Shown here piece by piece: positions 4,488-12,382 of a stretch of DNA of 16,576 bases. Positions within the stretch are counted from its first letter, which is position 1. Each line of letters begins with the position of its first letter. Origin of the DNA: Bacteroidota bacterium. Its GTDB lineage: Bacteria; Bacteroidota; Ignavibacteria; Ignavibacteriales; Ignavibacteriaceae. Location: NCBI GenBank assembly GCA_021778375.1, contig JAJYCM010000028.1:1-16576 (forward strand). The letters run 5' to 3'. The translations under genes and the position numbers were made by a program. Under the pieces are notes generated by a model. The model made no database searches. It was not told the DNA's origin and saw nothing but the letters and a program-made list of their open reading frames with translations.

Positions 4488-6644
4488 TTATTTCCCTTCA
4501 ATTAAAAAATCTTTAAAGTAATTCGTTATCTTTTTGTAAAGATGGTATGTGTCAATTCCTCTAACGCCATGCTCTTGACCTGGATAGACAAAATAGTCTA
4601 CCGGAATTCCTAAGTCGGCGCATTTTTTAATAAACATTAAGTCATGCTGCCAAACCACAGTCTGGTCCATTGTTCCGTGAATCATCAATAATTTCCCTTT
4701 TAAGTTCTTTGCATAATTCAGAAGGTTAGATTCTTCATATCCTTCTGGATTTGCCTGGGGTGTATCCATGTATCGTTCGGTGTACATAACTTCATAATAT
4801 TTCCAATTAATTACAGAACCTCCCGCAACGGCAACTTTGAATAAACCGGGAGTTCTCGTCATCAAGGATGTAGTCATAAATCCTCCAAAACTCCAACCAA
4901 AAACGCCGAGTTTTGTCGTGTCCACAAATGAAAGCGATTTTAGATAATTAACTCCAAGCTCCTGGTCTTGAATTTCATTAGTGCCAAGATGTCTGAATGT
5001 GACTTGTTCAAAAGCTAAGCCCCTGTTAGCAGAACCTCTATTATCAAGGGTAAAAACCACATAGCCTTTTTCAGCCATATAATTAAGCCAGAGACCTGCA
5101 TCACCAAGCCAACCATTTCTGATTAATTGTATACCGGGTCCGCCATAGACATAGACTAACACCGGATATTTTTTTGTAGAATCAAAATTTGCCGGAAGAA
5201 TCATCCTACAATATAAATCAAATCCATCTTTGCTTTTTAGCTTGAAGATTTTTGTCATTCCCATATCAAAATCTTTCAGAGGATTTGGAGAAGAAAGCAG
5301 GGAAGTAACAATTTTTCCATTTCCATCTATCACTGAAGTATTATTAGGAACGGTCAGGCTGCTATATCTATCGATAAAATATTTTCCATCTTCATTTTGT
5401 TGTACATGGTTAACTCCCGGCCACGAAGTAAGCTTAGACAAATTGCCGGTTTCTAAATTCACTTTATAAAGGTCCCTATCAAGAGGGCTCTCTTTAGTCG
5501 CGGTAAAAAATAAATTATTTCCTTTCTCATCAAAACCATTAAATTCAGTTACTTCCCAATTCCCTTCGGTTAATTTTTTTATAAGCTTACCATTTGTGTT
5601 ATACAAGTAAAAGTGATTCCAGCCGTCTCTTCTTGAAAGCCAAACAAATTCCTCCGGATGATATTTTACGAAGAATAACCCGTTCAAAGGCTGCACATAT
5701 TTCGGGTTATGTTCTTCAAATAAGGTTTCTATTGAATCTCCCGAAGCAACGTCATATTTAATTTCTTCAAGATGATTTTGATCCCGGTTAAGAATGCCGA
5801 TGTATATATATTTTTCATTTGGATCCCAGGTGATGCCTGTTAAATAATGATCGGTGTGCTCGCCAGTCTTTAGAAAAATTGTTTTGCCGGTTTTAAGATT
5901 GTAAACACCGAGAGTAACTTCTTCACTTGTCATTCCTGCCATTGGATATTTTACATTCTCCACTTTTGCCGGACGGGTAGAAATATCTACAAGCGGATAA
6001 TCAGTTACTTTTGATTGATCTTTCCTATAGAATGCGATATAATTTTTCCCGGGCGACCAAAATGTTCCCTTAAATATTCCAAATTCATTTCGCGATACAT
6101 ATTGCCCGTTTAGAATTCCTTCATTTTCATCATTAGTAATTTGAGTCTGTTTACCGTTAACTGCGATATAAAGATTATTCTTGATTGTGTAAGCCGCAAT
6201 GGTGGAATCAGCAACGTCAATATTTTCAGCTCCGTGAGTTACTTTGTTCAGCATTCCTAGGTTGCCTGTTCTTACTGAATAGCCCCATAAAGTATCGCCG
6301 TACCAGAATTGGAATGAGTCTTTATTGAGCCATTGAATTTGTGGGAAACTTAACAACGGTTCCAATTTCAAGCTGTATATTTTTTGATTTAATGTGGCGA
6401 GAGATAATAGAATTTCCTTTTTATTGGTATGAATATTTTCCCCAGTTAAAACCGGGCCACCGTTAAGCGTATCAATAAATGATACAGTTGCAGAAGAAGG
6501 TCGCCACTCCAACTGAACAAGATACTTGGGATAAAACTGTCTAGCGTTTGTAGTAACATCTCTTATGGTTAGTTTTTTAGTTTGTGCAAATGAAATTAGG
6601 GTAAGAGAAAGTAGAATAAATAAAATCTGTTTGATTAGTTTCAT
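4488..6644 (-). CDS. Exported S9B prolyl oligopeptidase (dipeptidyl peptidase IV-like)
   Basis: A 718-residue serine peptidase, the usual DPP-IV size. Residues 1-20 form a signal peptide (cleavage likely after SFA), so it acts in the periplasm or outside. Residues about 40-460 form the DPP-IV beta-propeller, and about 475-718 the alpha/beta hydrolase domain. The catalytic triad is Ser585 (GWSFGG), Asp660 (GTMDQTV) and His692 (GQEHGV); VYGGPG marks the oxyanion region. It should release N-terminal dipeptides, classically with Pro or Ala at position 2. The Glu-Glu pair that binds the substrate amino terminus in DPP-IV aligns with R185-N186, followed by E187-F-G, so amino-terminus recognition may differ. 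The ATG has AAGGA about 6 bases upstream. The gene starts 12 bases after the preceding gene and is last in the operon. Confidence 0.93.
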   Translation of the reverse strand: MKLIKQILFILLSLTLISFAQTKKLTIRDVTTNARQFYPKYLVQLEWRPSSATVSFIDTLNGGPVLTGENIHTNKKEILLSLATLNQKIYSLKLEPLLSFPQIQWLNKDSFQFWYGDTLWGYSVRTGNLGMLNKVTHGAENIDVADSTIAAYTIKNNLYIAVNGKQTQITNDENEGILNGQYVSRNEFGIFKGTFWSPGKNYIAFYRKDQSKVTDYPLVDISTRPAKVENVKYPMAGMTSEEVTLGVYNLKTGKTIFLKTGEHTDHYLTGITWDPNEKYIYIGILNRDQNHLEEIKYDVASGDSIETLFEEHNPKYVQPLNGLFFVKYHPEEFVWLSRRDGWNHFYLYNTNGKLIKKLTEGNWEVTEFNGFDEKGNNLFFTATKESPLDRDLYKVNLETGNLSKLTSWPGVNHVQQNEDGKYFIDRYSSLTVPNNTSVIDGNGKIVTSLLSSPNPLKDFDMGMTKIFKLKSKDGFDLYCRMILPANFDSTKKYPVLVYVYGGPGIQLIRNGWLGDAGLWLNYMAEKGYVVFTLDNRGSANRGLAFEQVTFRHLGTNEIQDQELGVNYLKSLSFVDTTKLGVFGWSFGGFMTTSLMTRTPGLFKVAVAGGSVINWKYYEVMYTERYMDTPQANPEGYEESNLLNYAKNLKGKLLMIHGTMDQTVVWQHDLMFIKKCADLGIPVDYFVYPGQEHGVRGIDTYHLYKKITNYFKDFLIEGK

Positions 6645-6656
6645 GATTATTCCTTA

Positions 6657-7445
6657 TTAATTGGTTATGACTTTTGTTATCAATTTATTATTAACTTCTT
6701 CAAAATAAATGTTTACAACTTTTAGATAAGATGAACTATATCTCCAAACCTCAGCCGGTAGATATTCTTCCTGAATATGTTTTTCTCTTTTAATTAGCTT
6801 GTCTTTTGAGGCTAACACATAAAGAGGCTTATTATAATAATGGCATAGAATCGCTGCAGAAAGGCTTCCTGCTTTATTGATGATATTTCCATTAGATAGA
6901 ATTTTATCTGCTCCTATAATAACTGCATCTGCTTTATTAACAAATTGTGGTAGTATTGCATCGGTTATGAATTCGACCCTGATTTTATTTTTTAAAAGAT
7001 TCCGGGCTAAAATTCTACCTTCAAGTTTCGGACGCGATTCAGCTATAATGACTTTAAGCTTTACATTTCTCTTGCTCAATAGAATTAGGATCTTTAAAAT
7101 TGTTTTGCTGTTAGAAAGTGTGAGAACAGTATTCACTTTTCTCAAATAAGGCAATGCATTTTCGTAAATTGCTTCAACACTCTGGTCTTGACCGTGTGTA
7201 AATCCATCAACAAATTCTTTTAATGATTTGTTAGAAGTCTTTTTATTATATGATTCAATCTGCCTCAAATAATTCTGGATTACTTCAAACGATTGAAACT
7301 TTTGTCTTACGGTTTTTAATAATAACTTTAAATTAGATCTATTATCAAGATTTGCTTTGACAATCTCATTTAACCTTAATAATAAGTCAGTAGAGCCTGA
7401 AGTTGTATCCTTAAGAATATTTTCTAATGCAGTTTTCTTTTTCAT
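6657..7445 (-). CDS. eIF-2B alpha/beta/delta family protein (MtnA / ribose-1,5-bisphosphate isomerase fold), catalytic Cys absent
   Basis: A 262-residue protein with a helical N-terminal region (1-100) and the Rossmann-like IF-2B domain (about 104-255). Family motifs are visible: ESRPKLEGR (136-144), the GAD with Asp180, and SNGNIINKAGS (184-194). Family members include methylthioribose-1-phosphate isomerase, archaeal ribose-1,5-bisphosphate isomerase and regulatory eIF2B subunits. The isomerases use a Cys and an Asp. The Asp is present (D180), but the Cys of 'LTHCN' is Ser111 here (LTLSN). Classical isomerase activity is therefore doubtful, and a sugar- or nucleotide-phosphate binding role is as likely. 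At 262 residues it is shorter than MtnA. It starts 14 bases after alaC and ends 12 bases before the S9 peptidase, so it is co-transcribed. Its name should not be read as a role in bacterial translation. Confidence 0.85.
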   Translation of the reverse strand: MKKKTALENILKDTTSGSTDLLLRLNEIVKANLDNRSNLKLLLKTVRQKFQSFEVIQNYLRQIESYNKKTSNKSLKEFVDGFTHGQDQSVEAIYENALPYLRKVNTVLTLSNSKTILKILILLSKRNVKLKVIIAESRPKLEGRILARNLLKNKIRVEFITDAILPQFVNKADAVIIGADKILSNGNIINKAGSLSAAILCHYYNKPLYVLASKDKLIKREKHIQEEYLPAEVWRYSSSYLKVVNIYFEEVNNKLITKVITN

Positions 7446-7459
7446 CCAACAAACTGAAC

Positions 7460-8632
7460 TTATTTATCCATTAGCTTTTTAATATTTCTTACTGCTTGCT
7501 TAATTCGTTGTTCATTTTCAACCATTGAAATTCTTAAATATCCCTCGCCGTATTCTCCAAAAGCGATTCCCGGAGAAGTAACTACCTCTGCTTTATCAAT
7601 AAGCATTTTAGAAAACTGAAGTGAGCCCATAGCTTTAAACTTATCTGGAATCGGCGCCCAGACAAACATACTTGCTTTTGGCTTTTCTACAATCCAGTCG
7701 GCACTGTTTAAACCATCTACAAGAACATCCCGCCGCTTAGTATATACCTCCGCAATTGCTTTAGTCACCGAAGGAGGGGAGTCGAGGGCGGCTATTGCAG
7801 CCACTTGAATAGGTGTGAATATCCCGTAATCGTAAAAACTTTTTAGCTTTGCCAGAGCTTTGCATATCTCTGCATTGCCGACACAAAATCCAACTCGCCA
7901 TCCTGCCATGTTATAACTTTTAGACATAGTAAAAAATTCTACTGCCACTTCTTTTGCACCGGGAACCTGAAGAATTGACGGCACCTTTGTTCCATCAAAA
8001 ACTATATCGCTGTAAGCCATGTCGTGAACGATTATCATGTCGGTCTTTTTGGCGAATGCAACAATTTCTTTAAGATAATAAAGATCAACGACGGCTGTTG
8101 TTGGATTAGCTGGAAAATTTAGGATTAACATCTTTGGTTGAGGCCACATATCACGGGTAATCAAAGATAGATCTGGTACGAAATTATTTTCTTTACTTAA
8201 AGGAATCGAAATTACATTTGCGCCTGCCGCAATTACTCCGTATATATGAATAGGATAAGTTGGATTCGGTACAAGCACTACATCACCGGCATCAAGCGTT
8301 GCCAGGCAAAGATGCGCTAATCCTTCTTTACTTCCGATTGTCGCGACAGCTTCTTTTTCCGGGTCAATATCGACATCAAAATCGCGTTTGTATTTGCGTG
8401 ATATTGCTTTTAAAATTCCGGGGATTCCCTGCGATCTTGAATAACGGTGGGTTTTAGCGTCATCAATAGTTTGTTTTAGTTTGTCCACTATAAATTTGGG
8501 AGTGGCTTGGTCGGGATTGCCCATTCCGAGATCAATCATGTCTATCCCTTGCTGGCGCTTCTTCAGCTTAATTGCATTTAGCTCAGCAAAAAGATAAGGA
8601 GGAAGCCTATCTAATCTTTTGGCAAATTTCAT
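7460..8632 (-). CDS. alaC: PLP-dependent aminotransferase class I/II, AlaC-type (alanine / diaminopimelate group)
   Basis: A 390-residue fold-type I aminotransferase that closely follows, from memory, E. coli AlaC along its whole length: RLPPY, DLGMGNPD, ATIGSKEGLAHL, VPNPTYPIHIYG, VEFFTMSKSYNMAGWR, KASMFVWA. Lys238 in SKSYNMAGWR is the PLP Schiff-base lysine. Asp204 (VHDMAY) contacts the PLP pyridine nitrogen, and Asn176 (NFPANP) is the conserved cofactor/substrate asparagine. The likely reaction is pyruvate plus glutamate to alanine plus 2-oxoglutarate in the cytoplasm. The LL-diaminopimelate aminotransferase group is related, so a lysine-pathway role is not excluded. The ATG has only a weak upstream AGG. 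It starts 35 bases after the large outer-membrane gene and ends 14 bases before the eIF-2B-like gene, as part of one operon. Confidence 0.88.
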   Translation of the reverse strand: MKFAKRLDRLPPYLFAELNAIKLKKRQQGIDMIDLGMGNPDQATPKFIVDKLKQTIDDAKTHRYSRSQGIPGILKAISRKYKRDFDVDIDPEKEAVATIGSKEGLAHLCLATLDAGDVVLVPNPTYPIHIYGVIAAGANVISIPLSKENNFVPDLSLITRDMWPQPKMLILNFPANPTTAVVDLYYLKEIVAFAKKTDMIIVHDMAYSDIVFDGTKVPSILQVPGAKEVAVEFFTMSKSYNMAGWRVGFCVGNAEICKALAKLKSFYDYGIFTPIQVAAIAALDSPPSVTKAIAEVYTKRRDVLVDGLNSADWIVEKPKASMFVWAPIPDKFKAMGSLQFSKMLIDKAEVVTSPGIAFGEYGEGYLRISMVENEQRIKQAVRNIKKLMDK

Positions 8633-8667
8633 TATATACCTAAATTTATAAATTTGAAAAAATACAT

Positions 8668-11600
8668 TTAGAATCCTTCGGTTAAATTAAATTCCCATAG
8701 CCAACCGATGTCAGGTCGATCTATCGGGCGGACGTAGTCAACTTCGCCAACAGCATATCCAAATAAATTTATTCTTATTGCTGCTCCGTAACTTCTCACA
8801 GGTTGTTCCGTCCCGCCAAGGAAGAAAGGTTTTTCTGTATTTGTCCAGGTTATTCCTGCATCATAAAAAGCCGCTAATTCAATCGGGAAGTATCCGTAAT
8901 ATCCGGAGCCTAGTCCTAATATGCCAAAAAGTGGAAAGCGTAATTCTAAATTAGTGATTAGCAACTTACTACCGAACAATCTATTTATTACCGAACCGGC
9001 GGATGTATCTGCGTACTCTTGATCTGTAAAAGTTTGACTGTCATATCCTCTTACAAGTCCCGGGTAACCTAGGAAAAGAGGGGAAAGACGATTATCATCT
9101 GAACCGCTGCCGTATCTTCCGGCGTGGAGAATTCTTAAAGCAATCGTAAAAGGTTTCACAGGTAAAAAGTATTGTCTGAAATCTAATAGTATATTTTCCC
9201 AGCTAATCGAACCTAAAACCGGCTGTACATCGATTCGGAATCTTGTACCTAGCAACGGGCTTGTTGCGCCGAAATAACTGTTGTCAAAGACTAATGCGGC
9301 GTCTATGGTGGCTAGATTTAATGCGGCATCATGCGGAAGAGCTTGAGTGTTGTTTATTAGAACTGAACCGTCATATAAAGAAGTTGCCTGAGTTATTACT
9401 TCGTTATCAAAACTAATATTTCTATAACCTGCGCTTAATTCAAGCCTAAATGATTGATTGAAAGGATAGGCTAAAACGCCCGATACCTCACGGTCGGTTT
9501 CCTTATAAATATATTGTTGTTGGACATAAGCAGGTGTACCGTTTATTGTTCCGTAACCAATATTGTACCCCGTAATATAATACGGTACTTGCTGAACGAC
9601 TCCACCCCAATTCCACCTATCTTTGGTATTCATATAACCGACAAAACCAAAAATATTTGTTATCCCGTTGCCGGATTCAATTTGAAGAGCAGTTGATAAA
9701 TTATAATCACCAAGTAAATCGCTCCAGAATAATGCAACACCGCCTCCGACGTATGTTCCAAATTGATCAACGCCGGCGCCGACTGATGGTTGACCGACAC
9801 CGCTTAATCTTAGAGTAGGATGATATTTTGTAGTATTAAAAGTTGTATCTGCTGGCAAACCAAAATTCGGGTCTTCTAAATTATTTGTAAGCACATTTCC
9901 GAATCTTTTGGCCGGCGGAAGCTCTCCTGGATCTGTAAATGTATATTTAGGAATTACCGGAATTCCATCCATTATCTTCGAGGAGTCGATTGAATAAATA
10001 TTATACTTGCCATCATCAAAAACGCTATATGTAATATAATTTTTATTGGCAGCTACTGAAAGTGCAGGACTTAGTCCGGTTATTCCACTTACTCCAACAA
10101 ATAGATTTGTAACTTGATTGATAATTCCGGAACTCAAATTTAATTTGTAAATATTAGTTATTCCATTTCTATCCGAAAGAAAGTAAATGTTTTTTCCATC
10201 GGGCGACCATTGTGGATTAATATTCTTTGAGTCTTTGAAACTGCCTGTTTTTTCAATTCTCCCCGATGCAATATTATAAAGTGCAAGTTGATAGTTCCCG
10301 ATTTTCAAATCGGAAAGGTCAGTTGTAAACCTGTCCGTAACAAAAGCGATAGTTTTCCCGTCAGGTGAAAATGCAGGTTGAAGGTCGGCGTAGGCATCGT
10401 TCGTTAATCTTTTAAGAGAATCGGTTTTTAAATCATAAATAAAAAGATCTGATAAGCCGTTTGCTAAAGCTGAAAAAGCAATATAGCGTCCGTCAGGAGA
10501 CCAAGCGGGGTTAAATATCTCCGCAAGTTTTGGGAATTTTATTTCGCGCACTTCCTTCCCATCATTAACATCAATTATAGTAAGGATAGGACGGTTTTCT
10601 ACAGTGCCGGCGAAAACAAACTGCTTGCTGTCGGGGCTCCATGCACCCGCGGAATTAATAAATTCAAGATTTTGCAGATGTGTATTAAGTTCGCTTCTAA
10701 AAATATTTTTTTCAATTTTACCTGTTTTTGCATCGGCAAGATAAAGGTCCATTGCAAAAAGGTCCTTTGATGAAAATAAAACCAACTTTGAACCGTCAGG
10801 GCTAAGTGCCGGGGAAAGATTCATTGCACCTCCACCTTGCTTCTCAGAGATTAATTCTTTTCCATAGACATCCGGTTTAGAAGTAACTTTTGCTAATGAA
10901 TCATAAGCAGCATGCAGTGCTTGATGCCATTCCTTTGATAGTGTGTCAGGCTTTATATGATAAACACTGTCAATACCTTTATCCATGCTGCCAAGGTGGG
11001 CTGCAACTTTTAACAATCTAATAATTTTATAATCGCCCCATTTTCCTCCCATAAAAGCAAGTAATGATTGGCCATAGCGGTAAGGGAAATATTTAGGATT
11101 GTTAAGATCGGAAATATCAGGAAGTTTTCTTAGGGTAGCATCTCTCATCCACATTGCAGTATTGGGATCATCGGGGCCGAGCGAAAAATACTCAGCCATA
11201 CCTTCAATAAACCAGAGCGGCATTTGAGCCGCAATTGGGAAGCCTCCTTTATTTTCACCGCGTCTGCCGCTAGTAACATCAAATTGAAAGGCATGAACAA
11301 GCTCGTGACCTATTACATGGCTTGTTTCATCAAGAGGACCCGCAAAAGGCAAAACAACACGTCGCATAATTGGCTCGGTAAATCCGCCGGTACCTTGACC
11401 GATTTGACCTTGAGTAACGTTTGTTTCGGAAAATTGCGGAAAACCGTCATATAAAATTAAAGTTTGTTTTCCCATTAAAGTATCATCCATTAAAACCGAG
11501 TGGCGTCTATACCAACGCTCTGCAAGTCGTGCAGCAAAATCAACTCCTTCTTTTTCTTCCGGATAATAATAAATATTAAAGTGTTCTGTGTGCAAAACTT

Positions 11601-11733
11601 TGAAATCAAAATTATCATATGTTACTTTGTTTTTTCCAAAGTACTGAGCGTGCGCAGTGGTAATCACAATTAACACTGCCGTAAGTATAAGAAGAAAATA
11701 TTTATTAACAGTTTTTAACATTCCCAATGTCAT
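8668..11733 (-). CDS. Three-domain envelope protein: gluzincin-like metalloprotease, TolB-like beta-propeller, Omp85-like outer-membrane barrel
   Basis: A 1021-residue exported protein. A signal peptide spans about residues 5-29 (cut near AHA-Q). Residues about 40-285 carry a zinc-protease signature: H143-E-L-V-H147, then W174-F-I-E177-G-M-A-E-Y, the pattern of the third zinc ligand in gluzincins. Residues about 300-600 hold TolB/WD40-like blades with SPDG motifs near 311, 366 (SPDS), 412, 457 and 510. Residues about 640-1021 look like an outer-membrane barrel, with amphipathic strands, an LVRGYD motif (895 is the Arg, as in the Omp85 'VRG[FY]' loop) and a final Phe. No POTRA repeats are evident. 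The likely role is processing or docking of envelope proteins at the outer membrane. The start could be Met1 or Met5; neither has a clear Shine-Dalgarno. It is the first gene of the operon. Confidence 0.85.
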   Translation of the reverse strand: MTLGMLKTVNKYFLLILTAVLIVITTAHAQYFGKNKVTYDNFDFKVLHTEHFNIYYYPEEKEGVDFAARLAERWYRRHSVLMDDTLMGKQTLILYDGFPQFSETNVTQGQIGQGTGGFTEPIMRRVVLPFAGPLDETSHVIGHELVHAFQFDVTSGRRGENKGGFPIAAQMPLWFIEGMAEYFSLGPDDPNTAMWMRDATLRKLPDISDLNNPKYFPYRYGQSLLAFMGGKWGDYKIIRLLKVAAHLGSMDKGIDSVYHIKPDTLSKEWHQALHAAYDSLAKVTSKPDVYGKELISEKQGGGAMNLSPALSPDGSKLVLFSSKDLFAMDLYLADAKTGKIEKNIFRSELNTHLQNLEFINSAGAWSPDSKQFVFAGTVENRPILTIIDVNDGKEVREIKFPKLAEIFNPAWSPDGRYIAFSALANGLSDLFIYDLKTDSLKRLTNDAYADLQPAFSPDGKTIAFVTDRFTTDLSDLKIGNYQLALYNIASGRIEKTGSFKDSKNINPQWSPDGKNIYFLSDRNGITNIYKLNLSSGIINQVTNLFVGVSGITGLSPALSVAANKNYITYSVFDDGKYNIYSIDSSKIMDGIPVIPKYTFTDPGELPPAKRFGNVLTNNLEDPNFGLPADTTFNTTKYHPTLRLSGVGQPSVGAGVDQFGTYVGGGVALFWSDLLGDYNLSTALQIESGNGITNIFGFVGYMNTKDRWNWGGVVQQVPYYITGYNIGYGTINGTPAYVQQQYIYKETDREVSGVLAYPFNQSFRLELSAGYRNISFDNEVITQATSLYDGSVLINNTQALPHDAALNLATIDAALVFDNSYFGATSPLLGTRFRIDVQPVLGSISWENILLDFRQYFLPVKPFTIALRILHAGRYGSGSDDNRLSPLFLGYPGLVRGYDSQTFTDQEYADTSAGSVINRLFGSKLLITNLELRFPLFGILGLGSGYYGYFPIELAAFYDAGITWTNTEKPFFLGGTEQPVRSYGAAIRINLFGYAVGEVDYVRPIDRPDIGWLWEFNLTEGF

Positions 11734-11862
11734 TCTTGTCTTTGCCTATAATTTTTTAATCCTAAAATAATTTAATTTCTTTCTAGATAAAATTTATTTC
11801 TATATTAAATATTATTAAAATGTAAGATTTAGATGCACTAGCCCATCACAAGGTTTAAAATC

Positions 11863-11884
11863 ATGTGGGTAATTTTTTCCACAT
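11863..11884. repeat. Inverted repeat with DnaA-box-like arms
   Basis: ATGTGG (11863-11868) and CCACAT (11879-11884) are exact inverted arms around a 10-base AT-rich spacer. The right arm contains TTTTCCACA (11875-11883), which fits the E. coli DnaA consensus TTWTNCACA. The left arm read in reverse is TTACCCACA, one mismatch away. It could equally be an operator of an unknown regulator. Confidence 0.35.
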
Positions 11885-12028
11885 AAATAGTGAACGTCCG
11901 ATGAAAAGGAAAAGATAAAATATAATTACTCGGTAAATCTAATAGAAAAATTTTACTCCTGAATTTTTATTCTAAATTTCGTCAAAAAAAATCCTCATGT
12001 TGAAAGGTAATGAGATGTTCCGAAATGT

Positions 12029-12058
12029 AATTGTAGAACAATTGTTTTGTTGACAATT
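12029..12058. promoter_or_regulatory. Operator-like cluster of AATTGT/ACAATT half-sites
   Basis: AATTGT (12029-12034), AGA, ACAATT (12038-12043) form a 6-bp inverted repeat. ACAATTGT (12038-12045) is a palindrome by itself. A second ACAATT (12053-12058) faces the AATTGT at 12040-12045. Three half-sites overlap the TTGACA of the promoter at 12050, the arrangement of a repressor site. The cognate regulator is not in the window. Confidence 0.4.
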
Positions 12059-12079
12059 ATAATAGTCTTTCCTATTTTG
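12050..12079 (+). promoter_or_regulatory. Sigma-70-like promoter far upstream of ssb
   Basis: TTGACA (12050-12055), 17 bases, then TATTTT (12073-12078) is close to the enteric consensus. A start near 12085 would give ssb a leader of about 300 bases, or it may drive a small RNA. It does not fit the Bacteroidota -7 pattern well (TATTTTG is one base short). Confidence 0.35.
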
Positions 12080-12277
12080 ACTCTGAAGTTAGTAAAGTGC
12101 AAATACAGTTTGTAAAATCTGAATAATTCAGTTTTTCGATTGCTTTTCTAAACAATGTTTCTCAAAACTTTTCTTGCAAAATGATTTGGGAAATATAATT
12201 CAAGACTGAAGATTAGGGGGCATTATGCAAAAAGGACCATGATTCTCATCTCAATTAAAAACAGCTAACCAATGTTT

Positions 12278-12291
12278 AAATTAGCTAATTT
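12278..12291. repeat. Perfect 14-base palindrome upstream of ssb
   Basis: AAATTAGCTAATTT is its own reverse complement. AGCTAA at 12263-12268 can also pair with TTAGCT at 12281-12286. It lies 31 bases before the ssb -33 element, where an activator or repressor could bind. Confidence 0.4.
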
Positions 12292-12321
12292 TCGCATTAA
12301 ATATTTATCATCCTTATAGTT

Positions 12322-12352
12322 TTTGTTCGAGAGAATTATTAAATTAAATGTG
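12322..12352 (+). promoter_or_regulatory. Promoter of ssb, Bacteroidota type
   Basis: TTTG (12322-12325), 19 bases, then TAAATGTG (12345-12352) is one mismatch from TAnnTTTG. A start near 12358 would leave a leader of about 25 bases containing the strong GGAGG ribosome binding site. Confidence 0.45.
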
Positions 12353-12382
12353 TTTATATAAATAAAAAAATCCGGAGGAAAA

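Larger units (their letters stand above)
11734..12382. other. Divergent intergenic region upstream of the envelope operon and ssb
   Basis: No gene of credible size lies here. It carries, left to right: an inverted repeat with DnaA-box-like arms (11863-11884), repeated AATTGT/ACAATT motifs (12029-12058) overlapping a sigma-70-like promoter (12050-12079), a weak hairpin CTGAA/TTCAG followed by TTTTT (just after 12120), a 14-base palindrome (12278-12291), and a Bacteroidota-type promoter for ssb (12322-12352). I could not identify the promoter of the minus-strand operon. A 5-codon frame at 12225-12242 follows a good Shine-Dalgarno but is too short to support. Confidence 0.6.

Noticed and set aside
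6657..7445. Annotation as mtnA or as a translation factor
   Set aside because: The isomerase cysteine is Ser111 and the protein is shorter than MtnA; bacteria have no eIF2B-dependent initiation, so neither name is supported.
12058..12063. Perfect TATAAT near ssb
   Set aside because: No -35 element at acceptable spacing (TTGTAG lies 21 bases upstream), and it falls between the boxes of a better candidate promoter.
12225..12242. Five-codon frame (MQKGP) with AGGGGG 4 bases upstream, in the ssb leader region
   Set aside because: It could be a leader peptide, but there is no attenuator structure around it and such short frames occur by chance.
11734..12382. Possible replication origin, given DnaA-like boxes and high AT content before ssb
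   Set aside because: Only two box-like arms are seen, one imperfect, and no dnaA, dnaN or box cluster is present.
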